NCBI RefSeq assembly: GCF_041296385.1
Contig: NC_091014.1
Span: 6,609,578 to 6,673,577 of the forward strand
Reading direction: 5' to 3'
Origin: Aphelocoma coerulescens
Taxonomy: Eukaryota > Chordata > Aves > Passeriformes > Corvidae
Length of the DNA stretch: 64,000 nucleotides
Part shown: piece by piece, positions 25,335 through 38,600 of the stretch
Numbering within the stretch: the first letter of the stretch is position 1
Layout of the letters: each line of letters begins with the position of its first letter
Notes under the pieces: model-generated
Databases searched by the model: none
What the model saw: the letters and a program-made list of their open reading frames with translations, nothing else
What the model was told of the DNA's origin: nothing
Made by a program: the position numbers and the translations under genes

Positions 25335-28300
25335 TATTCTAGCTGACATTCTAATAAAGCTTTTTGAATTCAAAGAGCCATTCTCATTTTCTTTTGTTAG
25401 CTCTCTGCAGTGAGAGGTTCAGGTATACCCACCTCAAAGCACCACCAGCATCCTCCAGGTCTATTCAGCTCCTAGTTAGGAGAGAAAGGAAGCAGACAGT
25501 GACTGAAAAAACAATGCCTTGAGCCAAAAATAAGTCCGAAAGGTCAGACTACACTTATCACAAAATGATCAGATGGAAAATATTTGAGAAATTCTGTTCA
25601 GCCCAACAAAGTGCAGTTACAAAGACACCTCAGGAATTAAATGTTGCAGAGCAGGGGAGGCACTTTAAATCTTGTTAGGCTGACAAGCATTTATTATTTT
25701 TTCACAGCAAAGGCGAAAAAGCAGGGGGAATTTCTCCCTAAGCATCCCCATCATTAACACAGGAGTTAAAAATAAAAGGGCTGCAGGTTTTTCGTATAAA
25801 CAACACTATCAACGAAGTGTCAGACAGAAGATGCAGGCTGGGGAGGTTTTATAAAGTAGCTCAGCTATGCTAATAGTAAAACTAAGCATCTGTTAGATGC
25901 CTAGGATATAAAGACAGTTCTTTGCCTTTCTAAGTGACATGGACATTGGCTCCTCAAATTCTGTGAAGAATAGTGAGCACTAAGTCACTTGAGAGGGTGG
26001 ACACAATTCTTTGGCCTGCTCCAATAATTTAAAACAATTAAATACAATTCCCTCACAGGAGCACCATCATGGAGAGTGGTCCTTCAGCACTGCAGGAGAA
26101 TTGTGGGGTTTTTTATGGCCAGAAACAATTCCAACCCCACAGCACTGGACTCCTACTCTATTGCTTAAAGAATTGCAAGACAGAAGTTCAGCCAGCTCAC
26201 CTTCCTGTTCTGAAGATAAACCCCTTAAAAATTACTGATAAACCCCCAATGACCTCCACAGGTTATGGGTTAGGCTCACAGATGGAAACACAGTCCTTGG
26301 TTTAGCTCCAGAGACACCCACTGAGGTAGTCAACTTATCAGCCAAGATTTTGCTGAGCCCTTCCAGCAGACAGTTCACACAAGGGTGAATCCTTCTGCAT
26401 ACAGTTCTCAGTGGATATACCCAAGGTATCTTTAAAAAGGGCAAATCCAGTTCAACTCCCTTGTTAGCAGCTGACAAGTCTTTTCAAAGGTACAGCTAAC
26501 TCTCCATCTTTGGATGGGTAGTTAAGTAATTTTCCTTTATTAATCCAATCCGAGGATAATTAGCAGTCATGGAAGTTTGGCTTCCCTCCTACAAGCCCCA
26601 TTAGTCCAGCTGGAAAGGAAATTTGAGATCTCAGCTTAGGGTCATTTTAATATCAGAACATGATTCACTTCTAAAAGGGGAGGTAGACAAGGGAGTCTGG
26701 CCTTCCAGTTAATAATAAAGTAATTATCAGGGTTGCAGAGAACGTTATTCTGGAACTCAAAGGCCTCTGTAAGAAACCACTTAAATGAACAGGGAAAAAC
26801 ATCACCTGACCAACCCTATTGAGTGTAACATGAAGGTTATAATAAAAGTGATCTGCTTATGTGCCCAAAATCACACGTTCTTAAAGCATTTCAAAGCCTT
26901 TCAGACATAACATTTACAATGATAAATGTGTTGCCAGCGTGACACCCCACCCAGTCACAGAAATCGTAGGGTTTTATAATGGCATTTAAAGAGCAGAACT
27001 ATTTTGTTCCTTGCCTGAAGTTTGCTACCAGAACTTTCCTCTGTGTGAGGCAGACAGAGCTGCAGAACTTCCAGCAGGTCAAGTCCACAGATGTTTAACT
27101 CCAGAATTCATTATTTTTGCCTCTCCTTTAGTATTTGGCATAATTTGGACAGAGCAGGGAGGACCAGGAGATGTGAAAACTGAATATATTCCTAAGCTTT
27201 GTCGCAAACCAAATAAACCCTGCGACCATCACCCAGGAGGAGCCACGAATACTTAGAGCAGACAAGGGGTTCATTTCTTTCCCTGTCAGACTTGGTATGC
27301 CCAAGAGAAACTGAGCAGACCAGGAAAGCAATGGGAGCAGGCAGAATGGATGCTGCCCACCTGGATGTACCTGCATGGCAAAGACCACAACAGAGGTAAA
27401 TGCTGCAGTTTTACGAATTACACAGCAAAATCACAATGTACAGCATCAAAAAAGTGGAGGTATAGCTCTGCACAACTCCAGCAGCCACAAATTACTTTCT
27501 ATAGCTGTCAGTGTACTCATTCTATGGCAAGGAGAGACTATTCCTTCTGTATTCACTGTATGTGGTGAAATATTTACAGAGTTCTGTGCTCAGCCATCCA
27601 ATAAAGGCTGGCTTGCTCCTTTGTGCTGACCAGCATCAAATTGTCAAATCATGGACACAACCTCCCACACAAGCCAGGTATCACTGGGGGAACGAGCTCA
27701 GCACAGCCACTGATCATCCCAGCCCTTCCAATTAACGGGATAATAAAAAAGCACCTCTATCACTTATGATTGAGGTGCTGCTCACAGCACAACCACCAGA
27801 TAGGCCTTTCTAAAGTGCTTGTGATTGGCTTTTACACTCATAATTTCTGTTTTATGATCTCCAAATCATGTACTTGTCCCTTTTCCAGTGTTTTCTCCAA
27901 AGCAAAGTGACAGCGCTGCAACTTGCAGCCAGCCTTTGAGATGGACTGGAGAATGCAATGAATTGACACAGAGCATGAAGCTCGTGACAGGCTGACATGA
28001 GAATTGAAAGAAAACTCATTCACTGGAGAAGCAAACAGGTGGACATCTCTACTGGAACTGAAAAAACTCTGATGGAAAAAATCTGACACTGTAAAACCTA
28101 GGGAACAAAAAGGGACAGCACTGTGAAAGGTTTCGGGAGTTCCAGACACAAAGTCTGAACAAATGAAGGATATTCAACATCTTGAGCATTATTTGACATC
28201 AAAGAAAGATCTTCTAAGGCAGTCACTTACTCTGGAGACTGAAAGGTTGATAGGGCGAGCTGGCTCTAAGGAACACTGAAGCCAAGAGGGCTGTTTTAAA

Positions 28301-30363
28301 ACCACTTTAATATAAACACAGTACCCAGTTTGTTTGAATACCGAATTTCCTTCCATGATTCTGTGAAATTTCAGAAGAAAACCCAGGTGTTGCTAGAAAG
28401 AGGCTTTGTACTGAACTCCACTCCCAAAGGTTTAAGGCAGTTAAGCGTCACCATGTTTGAACTAGCCCTTCTGCTTAAGAGTTGTGTGAGTTTTACTATA
28501 AAACACACACTGCTACTGGGTTCAAGGGGGGCCTTCCACCAGTAAAACTTTTCCACTTACCTGGGCTGCAAAAACACAGTTCTCATAGCTGGGTGCCAAC
28601 GTGCCTGAAAATACAATCCAATCCACCTGATGGTAGCACTGGAGATGACTACCTAAGGTGTCATTCCCAGATCTGAGTCTTCCTTGGGGAAATATGGGAA
28701 CAGGGAAGCTTAAAATGAAAGCAAAGATCAGATGAAGTAATCTAACAGACTTTTGTTACTGAAAAAACCCAAGTAAGATCCATTTTTTTCTAAGGGACAA
28801 TAGCAAAAATTATTCTAAAAGATACTGTTGAACTTGCAAATACAATTAAAGTGGATGGTTTGAACCAAAAGCCAACTTAAGTTCTCCTAATTAAGGAGAG
28901 GTGCTCAGGCACCCCCCATTCTCAGGCCAGGCTTCAATTCTTACCTCATTTCCAGCAGAAAAATCTGACAAAAGCAATGTATTACCAGGAAACAAGGGGT
29001 TATTTACTTAACCAAATCAAACATTTTGGAGCTACAGCTGACCTCCTGCCAGTCTAAGCTGGCATGTTTCTGTGGCAGAACACAGCATTTTGCAAAAAAT
29101 GCTTCCTTGGCCTGTGTGTAATATGGCTTTTGGTGCTTGACTCCAAGCAGAAGCAACCTCAGTCCTTGGATTGTAGAGACTTGTAGAGCCTCCACCCTAC
29201 AGCATCCTCCACCAATGGCCAAATTAAATTGCTTTCTGTCAGGAATAAACCTTACTGGAGAATTTCTGACCAACTGCAATACTGAGAATATAATTTCTTT
29301 TTTCCCTTAATTTGCACATAATCTAGAAAGGAAAAGCTGAAGAGGCAAGCAATAACCTCTGATATAAACAGCAGAAACAGCAGCAAAAAGGCATCACAAA
29401 GCCTCTGAAAAACACATGTTGGCACACTATCAGAGAAAGAAGACAAAAGAATCACATCATGCACAGCTCACCTTGACAAGGCTGACAATAAAATCAGCAA
29501 AACAAACAAAAAAAGGGAAGAAAGAAAAGTCAGAACAAGATATCTTTGTTTTCTGATTATTCACTCTAAAGGTACCATTGATTTTCTACTAACATATTAA
29601 CTCCATAAGCACGAAGAAAAGCAGCTGGTGTGAGCAGAGAGAATCAAATCACTCAGGAGAGGGGCCTACGTGTTCCCTGCTGTAGTAAGAAGTTCTCTTG
29701 GCATGAAGAACCCAGAAAATGGTGTCTTTCCCCAGATCTGGCAACCACTTACAGGCTAGTCTGAAATGACTGCAATTGTATTTCCAATTTCAATTGCTGG
29801 CCTAGTCATCTCCTCATTGCAACTCTGCCACTAAAAGCATTTGGACTGTCTTAATATTGCCCAAAAAAAAAAAGAAACTGCAGAAAATTATGCAGTAGCT
29901 TCATGCCATCTAAAGAGGAGCCTGAATGATACTTGGTTAAGTAGCTGTTAAACTGTAACTATGCTACGTTTACAGAACTTTACAAAAATGCAGTATTTAA
30001 AGGACTACAAAAAAGATTATATTTTCCTCTCACTGAAGTATTGAAAGTGGAATGTTCTCTGCTGGAAATGAAGCGGTGGGCGTTTGATGGCATATTTTAA
30101 ATAGTATTCTTCTTTGTGCATGCAGTGTAATGCTACCCAAGGGGGAGATTAAAAAAAAAGTCTGCAATTTGCAAGTCCATTTCAAAGTCATATTGAGGAT
30201 GATGTGAAATTCAGGATAGGATTCTTGAGAGAAATCTCCCTGGAAAACGTGTATGTACCTCAGGGAAGTTTTGGATTTGCTTCCCCACACTGGAAGGCTG
30301 TTCTGTCTTTTGACATTTCAATGTTGTTTACTGTTTGCATCTAATTTTGGAATTATTCTGTGG

Positions 30364-30369
30364 TTTATT
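30364..30369 (-). terminator. Candidate canonical poly(A) signal downstream of USP6NL
   Basis: The minus strand reads AATAAA. By eye it is the first canonical signal on that strand after the USP6NL stop, about 3.9 kb downstream. If used, the 3' UTR would contain all three Pumilio sites. The motif is short and common, so confidence is low. Confidence 0.25.
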
Positions 30370-32005
30370 ACAATGGTGTATCTTTGACTAGCAATAAAGA
30401 TACTTCTGCATCTTCCATGATTTCTAAAAATCTCTCACTATTTGTCTTGAAACTTCTACTGGTAGTGAGAACAGAACAGTTACTTTTACAACAAGGGATT
30501 CATCCTGCTGACAGATATAACAGAGGTAACTGGCATTTACACATCTTGGCCCTGAGAAAAACAAGCATGTTCACACAAGTCTGGTAATTTTGAAACAATG
30601 GCAAATATCATGCTTTAGGAAGTCGTCAGCAGGATTAGGAGGGTATATCCTCCTTAACAGACTTCTGGCTAAACAGGTTTTCTCTTTCCTCAGTGTTGCC
30701 TTCCCTAAAGCATTACAGACTGGCCACAGATGGATCTGGGGAGAAGGAAAGGTAATTTTCCTGAGGTCAGATTCTCTTCCTTAGGTCCCCAAGCAAGTGG
30801 GTGTTCAGACTCCGATTCATCACCAGATCTGATGCCAGAATCTTCCTCTGCATCAGCTGAGCAGGGATGGCTTCTGTCTTCACTTGCAGTGCATTAACAT
30901 GTCTTGGTTATACAGGTAAGCAAGCAGCTGGATCATGCAATCACATCCCACTCACCAAAACAGTTAAGAGTACCATGATCCTTCCTGTCTTTCTTCCATG
31001 GCCACAACAATTTGCGCTGCACAAGACTGAAACGCTTCAGTCCAACACTGAGATCATTAGATCCAATCTAGCACAGCATCCAAGTGAAAGGATAAACAAC
31101 CACAGAAGACCACAACATATACTCAAGGTCCTTTCTTTTCCTCTTAAATCCTAATTAGCCTAATTTCACTAAATTTTTGCAAAACAGAAGTTAGACATGT
31201 CTCCTTACTTAGTCTTCTGTGTTAATTCTCCAAATCCCTATGCTGAATTTGTCTCACCAAACACAAGGAAAGACGTGACAAACTAACTTGGACAAGAAAC
31301 CTACAGTTTATACACCTCAAAGCAGAGATTGTGGAAAATTATGAAACCATATGAAGAAAAAAAATGTCTCAAGTATTTTATGTTGATACTTACCACTCCA
31401 CTGTCTTCAGATCAAAGAAAACAGTGACAGCAAAGCTCTTATGAGGATATCTAATCCATGACACTGAGATGATTCCCTCCATCAGCACAGCACTGGCACA
31501 GCTGTGTCTCACTTCACTCCATCAAGTGGGTTTTGTTACTGGTATGAATGACAGACTCAAGTCTGGCTGTACCTTGAGCCTGGTTTGTCCAGTTAAATGA
31601 AAATAAAAATAAAAATGTATTTTGTACTACGAACAGATGACACAAGGTTGGGTTGTCTCTTTTTAAAAAAAGAACTCAACAGCATCCTCCAAACACATGA
31701 GAGACAGAAGCCACAGTCAGACTATTATTTTGCACCTTGATCAATGCAACTTTGCAAATTCCTCATGCCAACAATTCTCTTTCAAACTGATATTGGGTGA
31801 GATTATTAGAGCAAAAAAACCCAGTAAATTATGATCATAGTTTATGCTCCTAGCTTTTGCAAATGATAGGCTAAGGTTTAGCAGTGTAATAAACTACAAT
31901 CAATGATCTTGCCGCTTCTGCAATAATGCAAAAGCACTATATAGATTGTATCCACACTGCTCAGTATAAAAATAAACATGTACAAATTAAATAGGCTACA
32001 TCATA

Positions 32006-32013
32006 TATATACA
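32006..32013 (-). promoter_or_regulatory. Pumilio response element in putative 3' UTR (site 3)
   Basis: The minus strand reads TGTATATA, matching UGUANAUA. It lies in an alternating TA run, so a chance match is more likely here than at the other two sites. Confidence 0.35.
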
Positions 32014-32358
32014 TGATTCATTTATGAAAAGCAATTATTTGTGCTGAGAATAGAAAAAGTCCAGTTTGGAGCTAATCAAATAATTAGGAATAAAGACAAA
32101 ACAACATAAGCTTAATTATTATTATTTTAACATGTTAAAAATACAGTCACATCAAAATAGGGTACACAGTTATAAAACTGTTGCAGATGAAATAAGAAAA
32201 TAGTGTGTATATATTTTATATATAAAAATCTACAGTATTTACTAATGCTGATACATATTTTGGAGCCTTATGTTGTTTGCACAAATAAATTGTACAGCCT
32301 CGTTATGAATTACAGAACCATCATTAAACACTGAGATTATTACACTTAGCCACAATAT

Positions 32359-32366
32359 TATATACA
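32359..32366 (-). promoter_or_regulatory. Pumilio response element in putative 3' UTR (site 2)
   Basis: The minus strand reads TGTATATA, matching UGUANAUA, 180 bp downstream of site 1 in transcript direction. Confidence 0.45.
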
Positions 32367-32538
32367 TACATTTCTAAGCTGCTGTAAGCAATCAGAACTA
32401 AAGTAAGCCCAAGTCATATTTATCTTCACAATTTTAGTTTAGGATTTCAGTGTAGTGCTTGGCTACAGTTACTTCACTGCCATTTGCAATTTTTAAGACA
32501 TAAAATTGCCCAGTTATTAAAAATTACACCAGACACGT

Positions 32539-32546
32539 TATATACA
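32539..32546 (-). promoter_or_regulatory. Pumilio response element in putative 3' UTR (site 1)
   Basis: The minus strand reads TGTATATA, an exact match to the UGUANAUA motif bound by PUM1/PUM2. It lies about 1.7 kb after the USP6NL stop codon and is the first of three identical sites. Function is inferred from the motif only. Confidence 0.45.
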
Positions 32547-34255
32547 CAAAAAAAAAAGTTTTGAAACAAACTAAGAAAATGTTACTTCCACTTGTAAAAA
32601 TTGTTTTACTTCTGTACCTTAAAACTTACAGAGCCAACCTGCAGCAATAATAGGCACTAAAGCTCATTCTTTAAAGGAAAAAAAAATAATATCCATTTCT
32701 ATGTTTTCAGTTAACAAACCTTACAAAACAAAAGGGAACAGGACAACCTTCCAAACCATATCAAACTGGTGTTGATATCAACGTTTAGTACTTCAGCATT
32801 AGAGAAATCTCTCTGTTCAGCACTCCAAGGACCTCTTCTGGAGAGACCCTCCTCTGCCTCAGCTCCCGGTGAGAGGTCAGCGCGTCCTGCAGCTCACAGG
32901 ACTACATCCTACATGTGCCACTTCACCTGCTTTTAATTCCACCCCCAATTCACAGTCAAAGAAAGGAAAACACAAAGTAGAAAAGGCTGCAAACACTAAT
33001 TAGAATTACTTATATTAGCAGGAGTTTAAGGTTCCTGTTAACAACAGTCAGCGTCATTTTAGTGTAAAACACCGCGCAGTGCGAGCAGCCCGACACCACA
33101 GCAGCACAGGGCCCAGCACAGACACGAACCCGCCAGCAATTTGGGGGGAAAAGGGCAAAAACACAACAGAATCCACTCGACAAAGCTTAAGAGAGGGGAC
33201 ACTGCATACTCACACAGCTTGGGGAATATCAAGCCTGGAGCAAAGCTCAGACTCCTGCATGCACTTCACAGAGGTGTCAAGGAGCTGTGCAATTCTCTGA
33301 TACCTGTGAGATTTGGCCCTGCAACCAGTTTTAGTCTGACAGCACAGCATGGCAAAAAGTGAAGGGTGCAGCACCATTTCTGTATCTGGCATTAGTCTCA
33401 CTGTGCTCCAGTATTTTGCATATAGAATGACATTCTGAAGGTAGATTTGGGTGAGAAGGTACAAGTTCTCCACTTTCGATGCACCTAAAAAACCCCTAAA
33501 CACTGCCCTGAATTTAAGCACCATTTCTTAGCCAGATTAGAGAGACATTTTTGGCTTTCTGCTTTTGCCTGCCTGCTCCTTCCTGCTGAGGAAAATGACA
33601 AACAGTAGTCAAAGGAGAGGAAATTAACTCTCACATATGATTAAATTAATAATCCCAAAGCATCTCTCCTGCCCAGAACAGATACTGGGATGCTGAGGCA
33701 GCTGTATAAAAATGACAGAAATTCCCATTCAAAATGAATGGCTTCTCAAATAAATTACAAAGAAAAATTAATATGAAATAAAAGTACTTCACAAGCTTTG
33801 CCCAAAGTTAAATGCATTTACATTTAAACTCTTTAGCTCTTTTCCATATGAGTTTGTGTACTGTAAGTGCACACTCACACAGGCGCACACACACAATCCG
33901 TACAGTGCATTAACAATGTCAGTCAAAATAAAACTTTTCAGTGTGTTACAGGTTTTAGGCAGAAGGATTGTAACACAAGTTATTTAAATGTAAGGAGTGA
34001 TGACACCATGAACCACATGACATATATGAGCTTATTGCTATGTCTATGTGCATTAGATCACTTCCAGTAGCTTCCATGCAAGTCCAAGAACTCCGCCAGC
34101 CTTCAACCAAAGTCTGAAACATCTCTGAAACAGTCTCGTTATTTTTGAACTGACATGAACCATCCACATTTCAGAGAATTGAGGTGGACTACTACTAACA
34201 CAGTACTGTTCAACTGGTTTTGGTTCTTGCCATTTTACTAAGCTCAGCCAGATTC

Positions 34256-35697
34256 TCAGAGAAGCACAGATTCATGCATAGACAATCCATCTGTTCTGTT
34301 CCGATAGTGTTGGGCTTGAGCTGACGGGCTGGAATATTGGTACTGTGGGGAACCATTCTCTTCAAAGGTTGGGGAAGTCCTGTATCTTACTGGACTATCC
34401 ACAGAAACAGCAGGAAGACTGTGGTCTTGTAAAGGTGTTGACTGAAAATGCTGGTATTTCTGGAAATTATCCAAGTGGCCTTTGTTAAGGTCTTGGCTCC
34501 AGGGCTGCCTGTAGAGTTCGTGTCTGTAGACAAAGGTGGCATCTGGCCACTTTCTCTCCTCTGGTAAATAATCTGCTGGAGGGATTATGAACTTGACACC
34601 TGGGGAGGACCTCGAGTTGCTGGTGTAAGCATCGACAGGACCAACTTCTGTCTGAGCAGGGGCTGGTGAAAGAGGATTTTGGCGACTGGCAGGATAGGAA
34701 TTCATTTGCAGTTTATTTGGGGAATAATCTACTGATATAAAAGGAGGGTATGGCCTTCCAGAGGGGCTGGGTCGATTCCCATGGTAATGCAGAGGTGCAG
34801 AACTTGCACTGCCTATACTGGAAACATGCTTTGGAGAATTCCCATAGTAAGTAGGGGGATTACTATAACCTGGCAGTGGCTGTTTTACATTCAGTCCATG
34901 AGGTGGGCCATCAGACTGAGATGCATATTTTGGAGATCTGGGTTGTGAAGTGAAGGTGTAATTATTGGGTATTTTTAAAGGAGCTGGTATTTTTTCCATT
35001 TGCTTTCTTGGACTGTTAGAAAATGCTACCTGCCTAGGACTCTGTGGATGAGCTCTCTCAAGCATCTCCTCAACAACATTCTCATTCTCAGTTTCATCAT
35101 CTGAAACATTGTCATACTGAGATGCATTAGACCCTCGCTTACCTTCATCAGCATCCAAAACCCTCACCTTTTGCTTTACATTCAAAGGCTGCATTTCTCC
35201 AGTACTCGGTGGTGGGCCCAAAACCAAATGGTTTACTGGCCTCCCTTTCACCTCTGCAGTGAGTTGCATTGTCTTTTCCATTATTTTGATACCAGACGGT
35301 TTATTCCACTTAGGTACAAATTCCCTTCTTGTATTGGAAGTAGCATTAGAATTTTGATTAGCAGCTGCATTATTGTATAGACTCAAATTGTCTGGCTCTG
35401 TTGGTTGAGGCTTTTTTCTGGTATCTACCTCACTCTTAGGCAAACTGTTTTGTGTCTCTATTGGTTGAATCTTTTGCTGTTTTAAGGAAGGTTTCTTTTC
35501 CACAGAAATGTTTCTTTTTCGGTCATTTGGTGAACTTTCTGGTTCCTCTTCTGTGGATGGTCTTCTCTCTGTCCTTCTTGCTGCTTGTGTACCAGTACTG
35601 TTCTGTCCATTAAGCACTGGAGTGGAGTTAAGCACAGAAGGCTGAGGTCCTGATGGAATCTGCCCCAATGGCTTCTTTGGAAATTCATCTTCTTTAC
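34256..35697 (-). CDS. USP6NL: USP6NL last coding exon: proline/serine-rich tail and stop codon
   Basis: Two bases complete the split glycine, then [12 protein letters not shown] opens the exon; the protein ends SMHESVLL and a TGA at 34256-34258. The tail is long, low in order-promoting residues and rich in Pro, Ser, Asn and Gln. Recognisable conserved blocks of RN-tre are [31 protein letters not shown], [19 protein letters not shown] and [15 protein letters not shown] (34568-34582) fits the PxxDY ligand motif for the Eps8 SH3 domain. The acceptor is TTTTAG, followed by GTAAAG inside the exon. No frameshift or early stop is present. Confidence 0.96.
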
Positions 35698-38600
35698 CTA
35701 AAACAAGACCAATAATAACATAAATTCACCTTTGCGCAGAAGCCTTCTTTGACCTTTTAGTCATGTAAGCAAAAATAGCTACAACTTAACTAGGCCTCTC
35801 TCTGGGTCACCATTCTGCTGGACACCTCAAAGGTTCTTCTGTACACTGACATCAAACAGAGATTTTCTTTAACCTCTCATCCCAACCAGTTTTTCCTTCC
35901 TACAGCTCATGCAATCTTACCAAGCTTTTGCTCTGTCATGACACTGCTGAAAAAAACCCCATTTTTCTAACATGCTGGTTACAGTACCTACTCTGTATGG
36001 AAGCCTCCTCACATTGTCACATTAAGCAAACTACTTTGTCCACTTTAAAAATCCTTCCCAATATCCCTCTCCCAACTGACTGTTCTCCATTCATTCATCT
36101 TTTAATGTTCACCTCTAGCAAGCTACACTATCAGCTCCTCCCTCACATGCACAAAGTTCCCAGATGACATCTTTGAACTGTCTCTCACTTCAGTTTTTAG
36201 CTGGAGCTCCTCATTAACATCTGCACAATTAAGACCTTGTTCCTCCTAAAACCCTCCCTGCCTAAAAATTTCATCCTCAGTATTAAAAACCTCCAGTAAT
36301 CTAGACACAGAATTTTTTTTTTTCAGTTCAGCTTTTTATCAATACAGAACAACTGAAGCAGCTGACACCAATACCAGCTACGTCATGGTTTCAATTGAGT
36401 GTTCCGTGGCCGGGTTTTGCCAAACACAAGGACATCATTTACAGGACAAGGACATGAATGGAAAGTTCTCCCAGACTGGAGCTCAATACATTGTAACAGC
36501 CAGTGGTAAACATCAGCTGTGTGGGGACCCAGAGCAACCCACACTGACATACAGAAACAATAAAGAAGTGTTTCATGGCACTCGATGCTGCTCACAAAAC
36601 AACTCACATCAAATCTTCTACTGCAATCCTTCTCCTTAGCAGTCAACGCCCTTCATAATTGCAGCCAAAGTCTTTTGTCATATCTACTTGCATATAACTT
36701 ACTTAATTGTGTAATCCATTACTGTCCCATTATAAGAAGAAAAGGTCATGCACTTCCCATTAAATGTATTAATAGAGATTTAATTCATTTGATGTTCAGC
36801 ATTTAAAAAAAAAAGTTTTAAAGTCAGCATTACCAAACAAATCCTACTCACTGTGTACCTATTTGTACAGCAGAAGCTCTGCTGTAAAGAGGAAAAAGGA
36901 ATGGCTACCCTTACTTAAATGCTATGCAAAATACATTACATAAAATGGCTGTTGGTAAAATAATCTGAGTTAGCACCTCACTTTCTAGCTATTTGTAATT
37001 TAAATTCTTTTTGTTTGTCTACAAGGGTTCACAGGAGTGAAAACACACAAATGTCTTTCCCTGACAAGTGCTGTGGTTACAAGTGAGCTATGTTCATTTA
37101 TACAGGCATGAGCAGGCTCATGATGAGTGGCTCATGATACAGACACACTAAAGAAAGCCAGCAGCCAAGGTCACTGTTATTTATTATAACAGCATAACAA
37201 ACTACCAGCACGGATCAGTTGCTATATAAACTAAATGAAAACTCAGAGTTTGAGCCAGCCAGGCCATAGCAGGAAGACAGCAGAGAGGAACACAATGGTG
37301 CTGTGTGTCACCACAAGATAACTAAATAAAAGCACTTAATAGAAATAGCCTGGCTTTGCCAAACAATTAAACTAGTGTTTTCTTGATTTTTCTGCCTAAG
37401 AGCCAAAGATCATATGGAAACCTACCCTTTGCTTCAGAAATAACTTCAGAAACCTCACTTCACATATAGCACATGGTGGGGCCTAACCTCAGCATTAGGC
37501 TCCAATGAGCAGCTCTGAAATTTTAAGTCTGATGTTTGGCCTCTTTCCATATGGGCCCCCACTATTCCCAGATCAGGCTAAAATCTGGAACAGGGCTCTC
37601 AGATCTGCACTCGCCAGCAAGGGAGTGTTCCACCACTGGAAGAACAGATGAGGGGACAACGGAAAGAGTTGCATGGATGCTGTAAAAAAGGGTGATTTAA
37701 CAGCTCCTCAATACACTGACTGCTGCACCAGCCTCTCCAAAATTATCCTTTAGTCTTTATGAACAGGAGTTCACTTTCTGAACTTGATTCTGTTTGGCAA
37801 CAGGCATTTGTATCACTTAATTCCATCTGCATCCTCAAATACAGGGTTAGGCAAAGCTGAAGATCTTGTCTCCTAAATAAAAGTGCATTTTGCACATAAT
37901 AAATATTCCTGATACTCAAACCATAGATTGCAGTGCTTTCAGTCTTACTAATCTTGAATGTGAAATTAGCATGAAGTCTGAATTAAGAAAAAATACTCTG
38001 GTATGTACAAAATATATACCAAAAACCTGCCACCTAAATCATACAAAACTAATCTTTATAGGCTGCTAATCCATTTATAGCCTCCAGGAGATCCAAAGTA
38101 GTTATGCAATAGCACAAGAAAATGGCTCTGCAACATCTCTAAATTATTTAATTTCTGTCCTTGTATGCAAGACATGTTTTAGAAAAAGTGTTTACTTTCT
38201 TCCACACTTGAAGTTAAAATATTCTAGTCATATATATAAAAATCTTAAGACCAGTTCCTCTGGTAGCTGCAATGCTTCCTTCATTTGCCCAGGGTCATCA
38301 AAAGCATGAACTGATTTCTTTTCTCCCAGCTTTTACTCTAAGAAATGCCTACAGAGCAGTAGGAGATCCTTTAAATACACTTGGTTGCACAATAAAGGTG
38401 GGGTTTGTGTGAGTTTTTGGTTTTTAATTTCACACACTTAAGGTTTCCTAATTACAATTAAGCTCTAATAAACCCAAGTGAGAATACTGCAGCCATTTTT
38501 ATTGAATTCTACCAAGGCTGCTTTGCACCACCTTTCCTACTCATTTCAGGGTAAAGGAACACCCTACAAGCAGGCATATGTGGGCTGCATGGTCTAGATG

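Larger units (their letters stand above)
23041..31999. other. Intergenic sequence downstream of USP6NL, no gene recognised
   Basis: A T/G-rich run at about 23070-23120 follows the CR1 fragment. The rest has only short open frames. The end nearest USP6NL (about 30.4-32.0 kb) may belong to a long 3' UTR of that gene if the AATAAA at 30364 is used. Confidence 0.5.
32000..34255 (-). other. USP6NL: USP6NL 3' untranslated region (extent uncertain)
   Basis: Directly downstream of the TGA stop the minus strand has no further coding signal and becomes strongly A+T-rich, most of all from 32700 to 32000, as vertebrate 3' UTRs often are. No AATAAA was seen on the minus strand in this stretch. Candidates for the end are ATTAAA at 32932-32937, the CATAAA variant at 32021-32026, and a canonical AATAAA much further on at 30364-30369. 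The lower boundary given is therefore only a guess. Confidence 0.5.
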
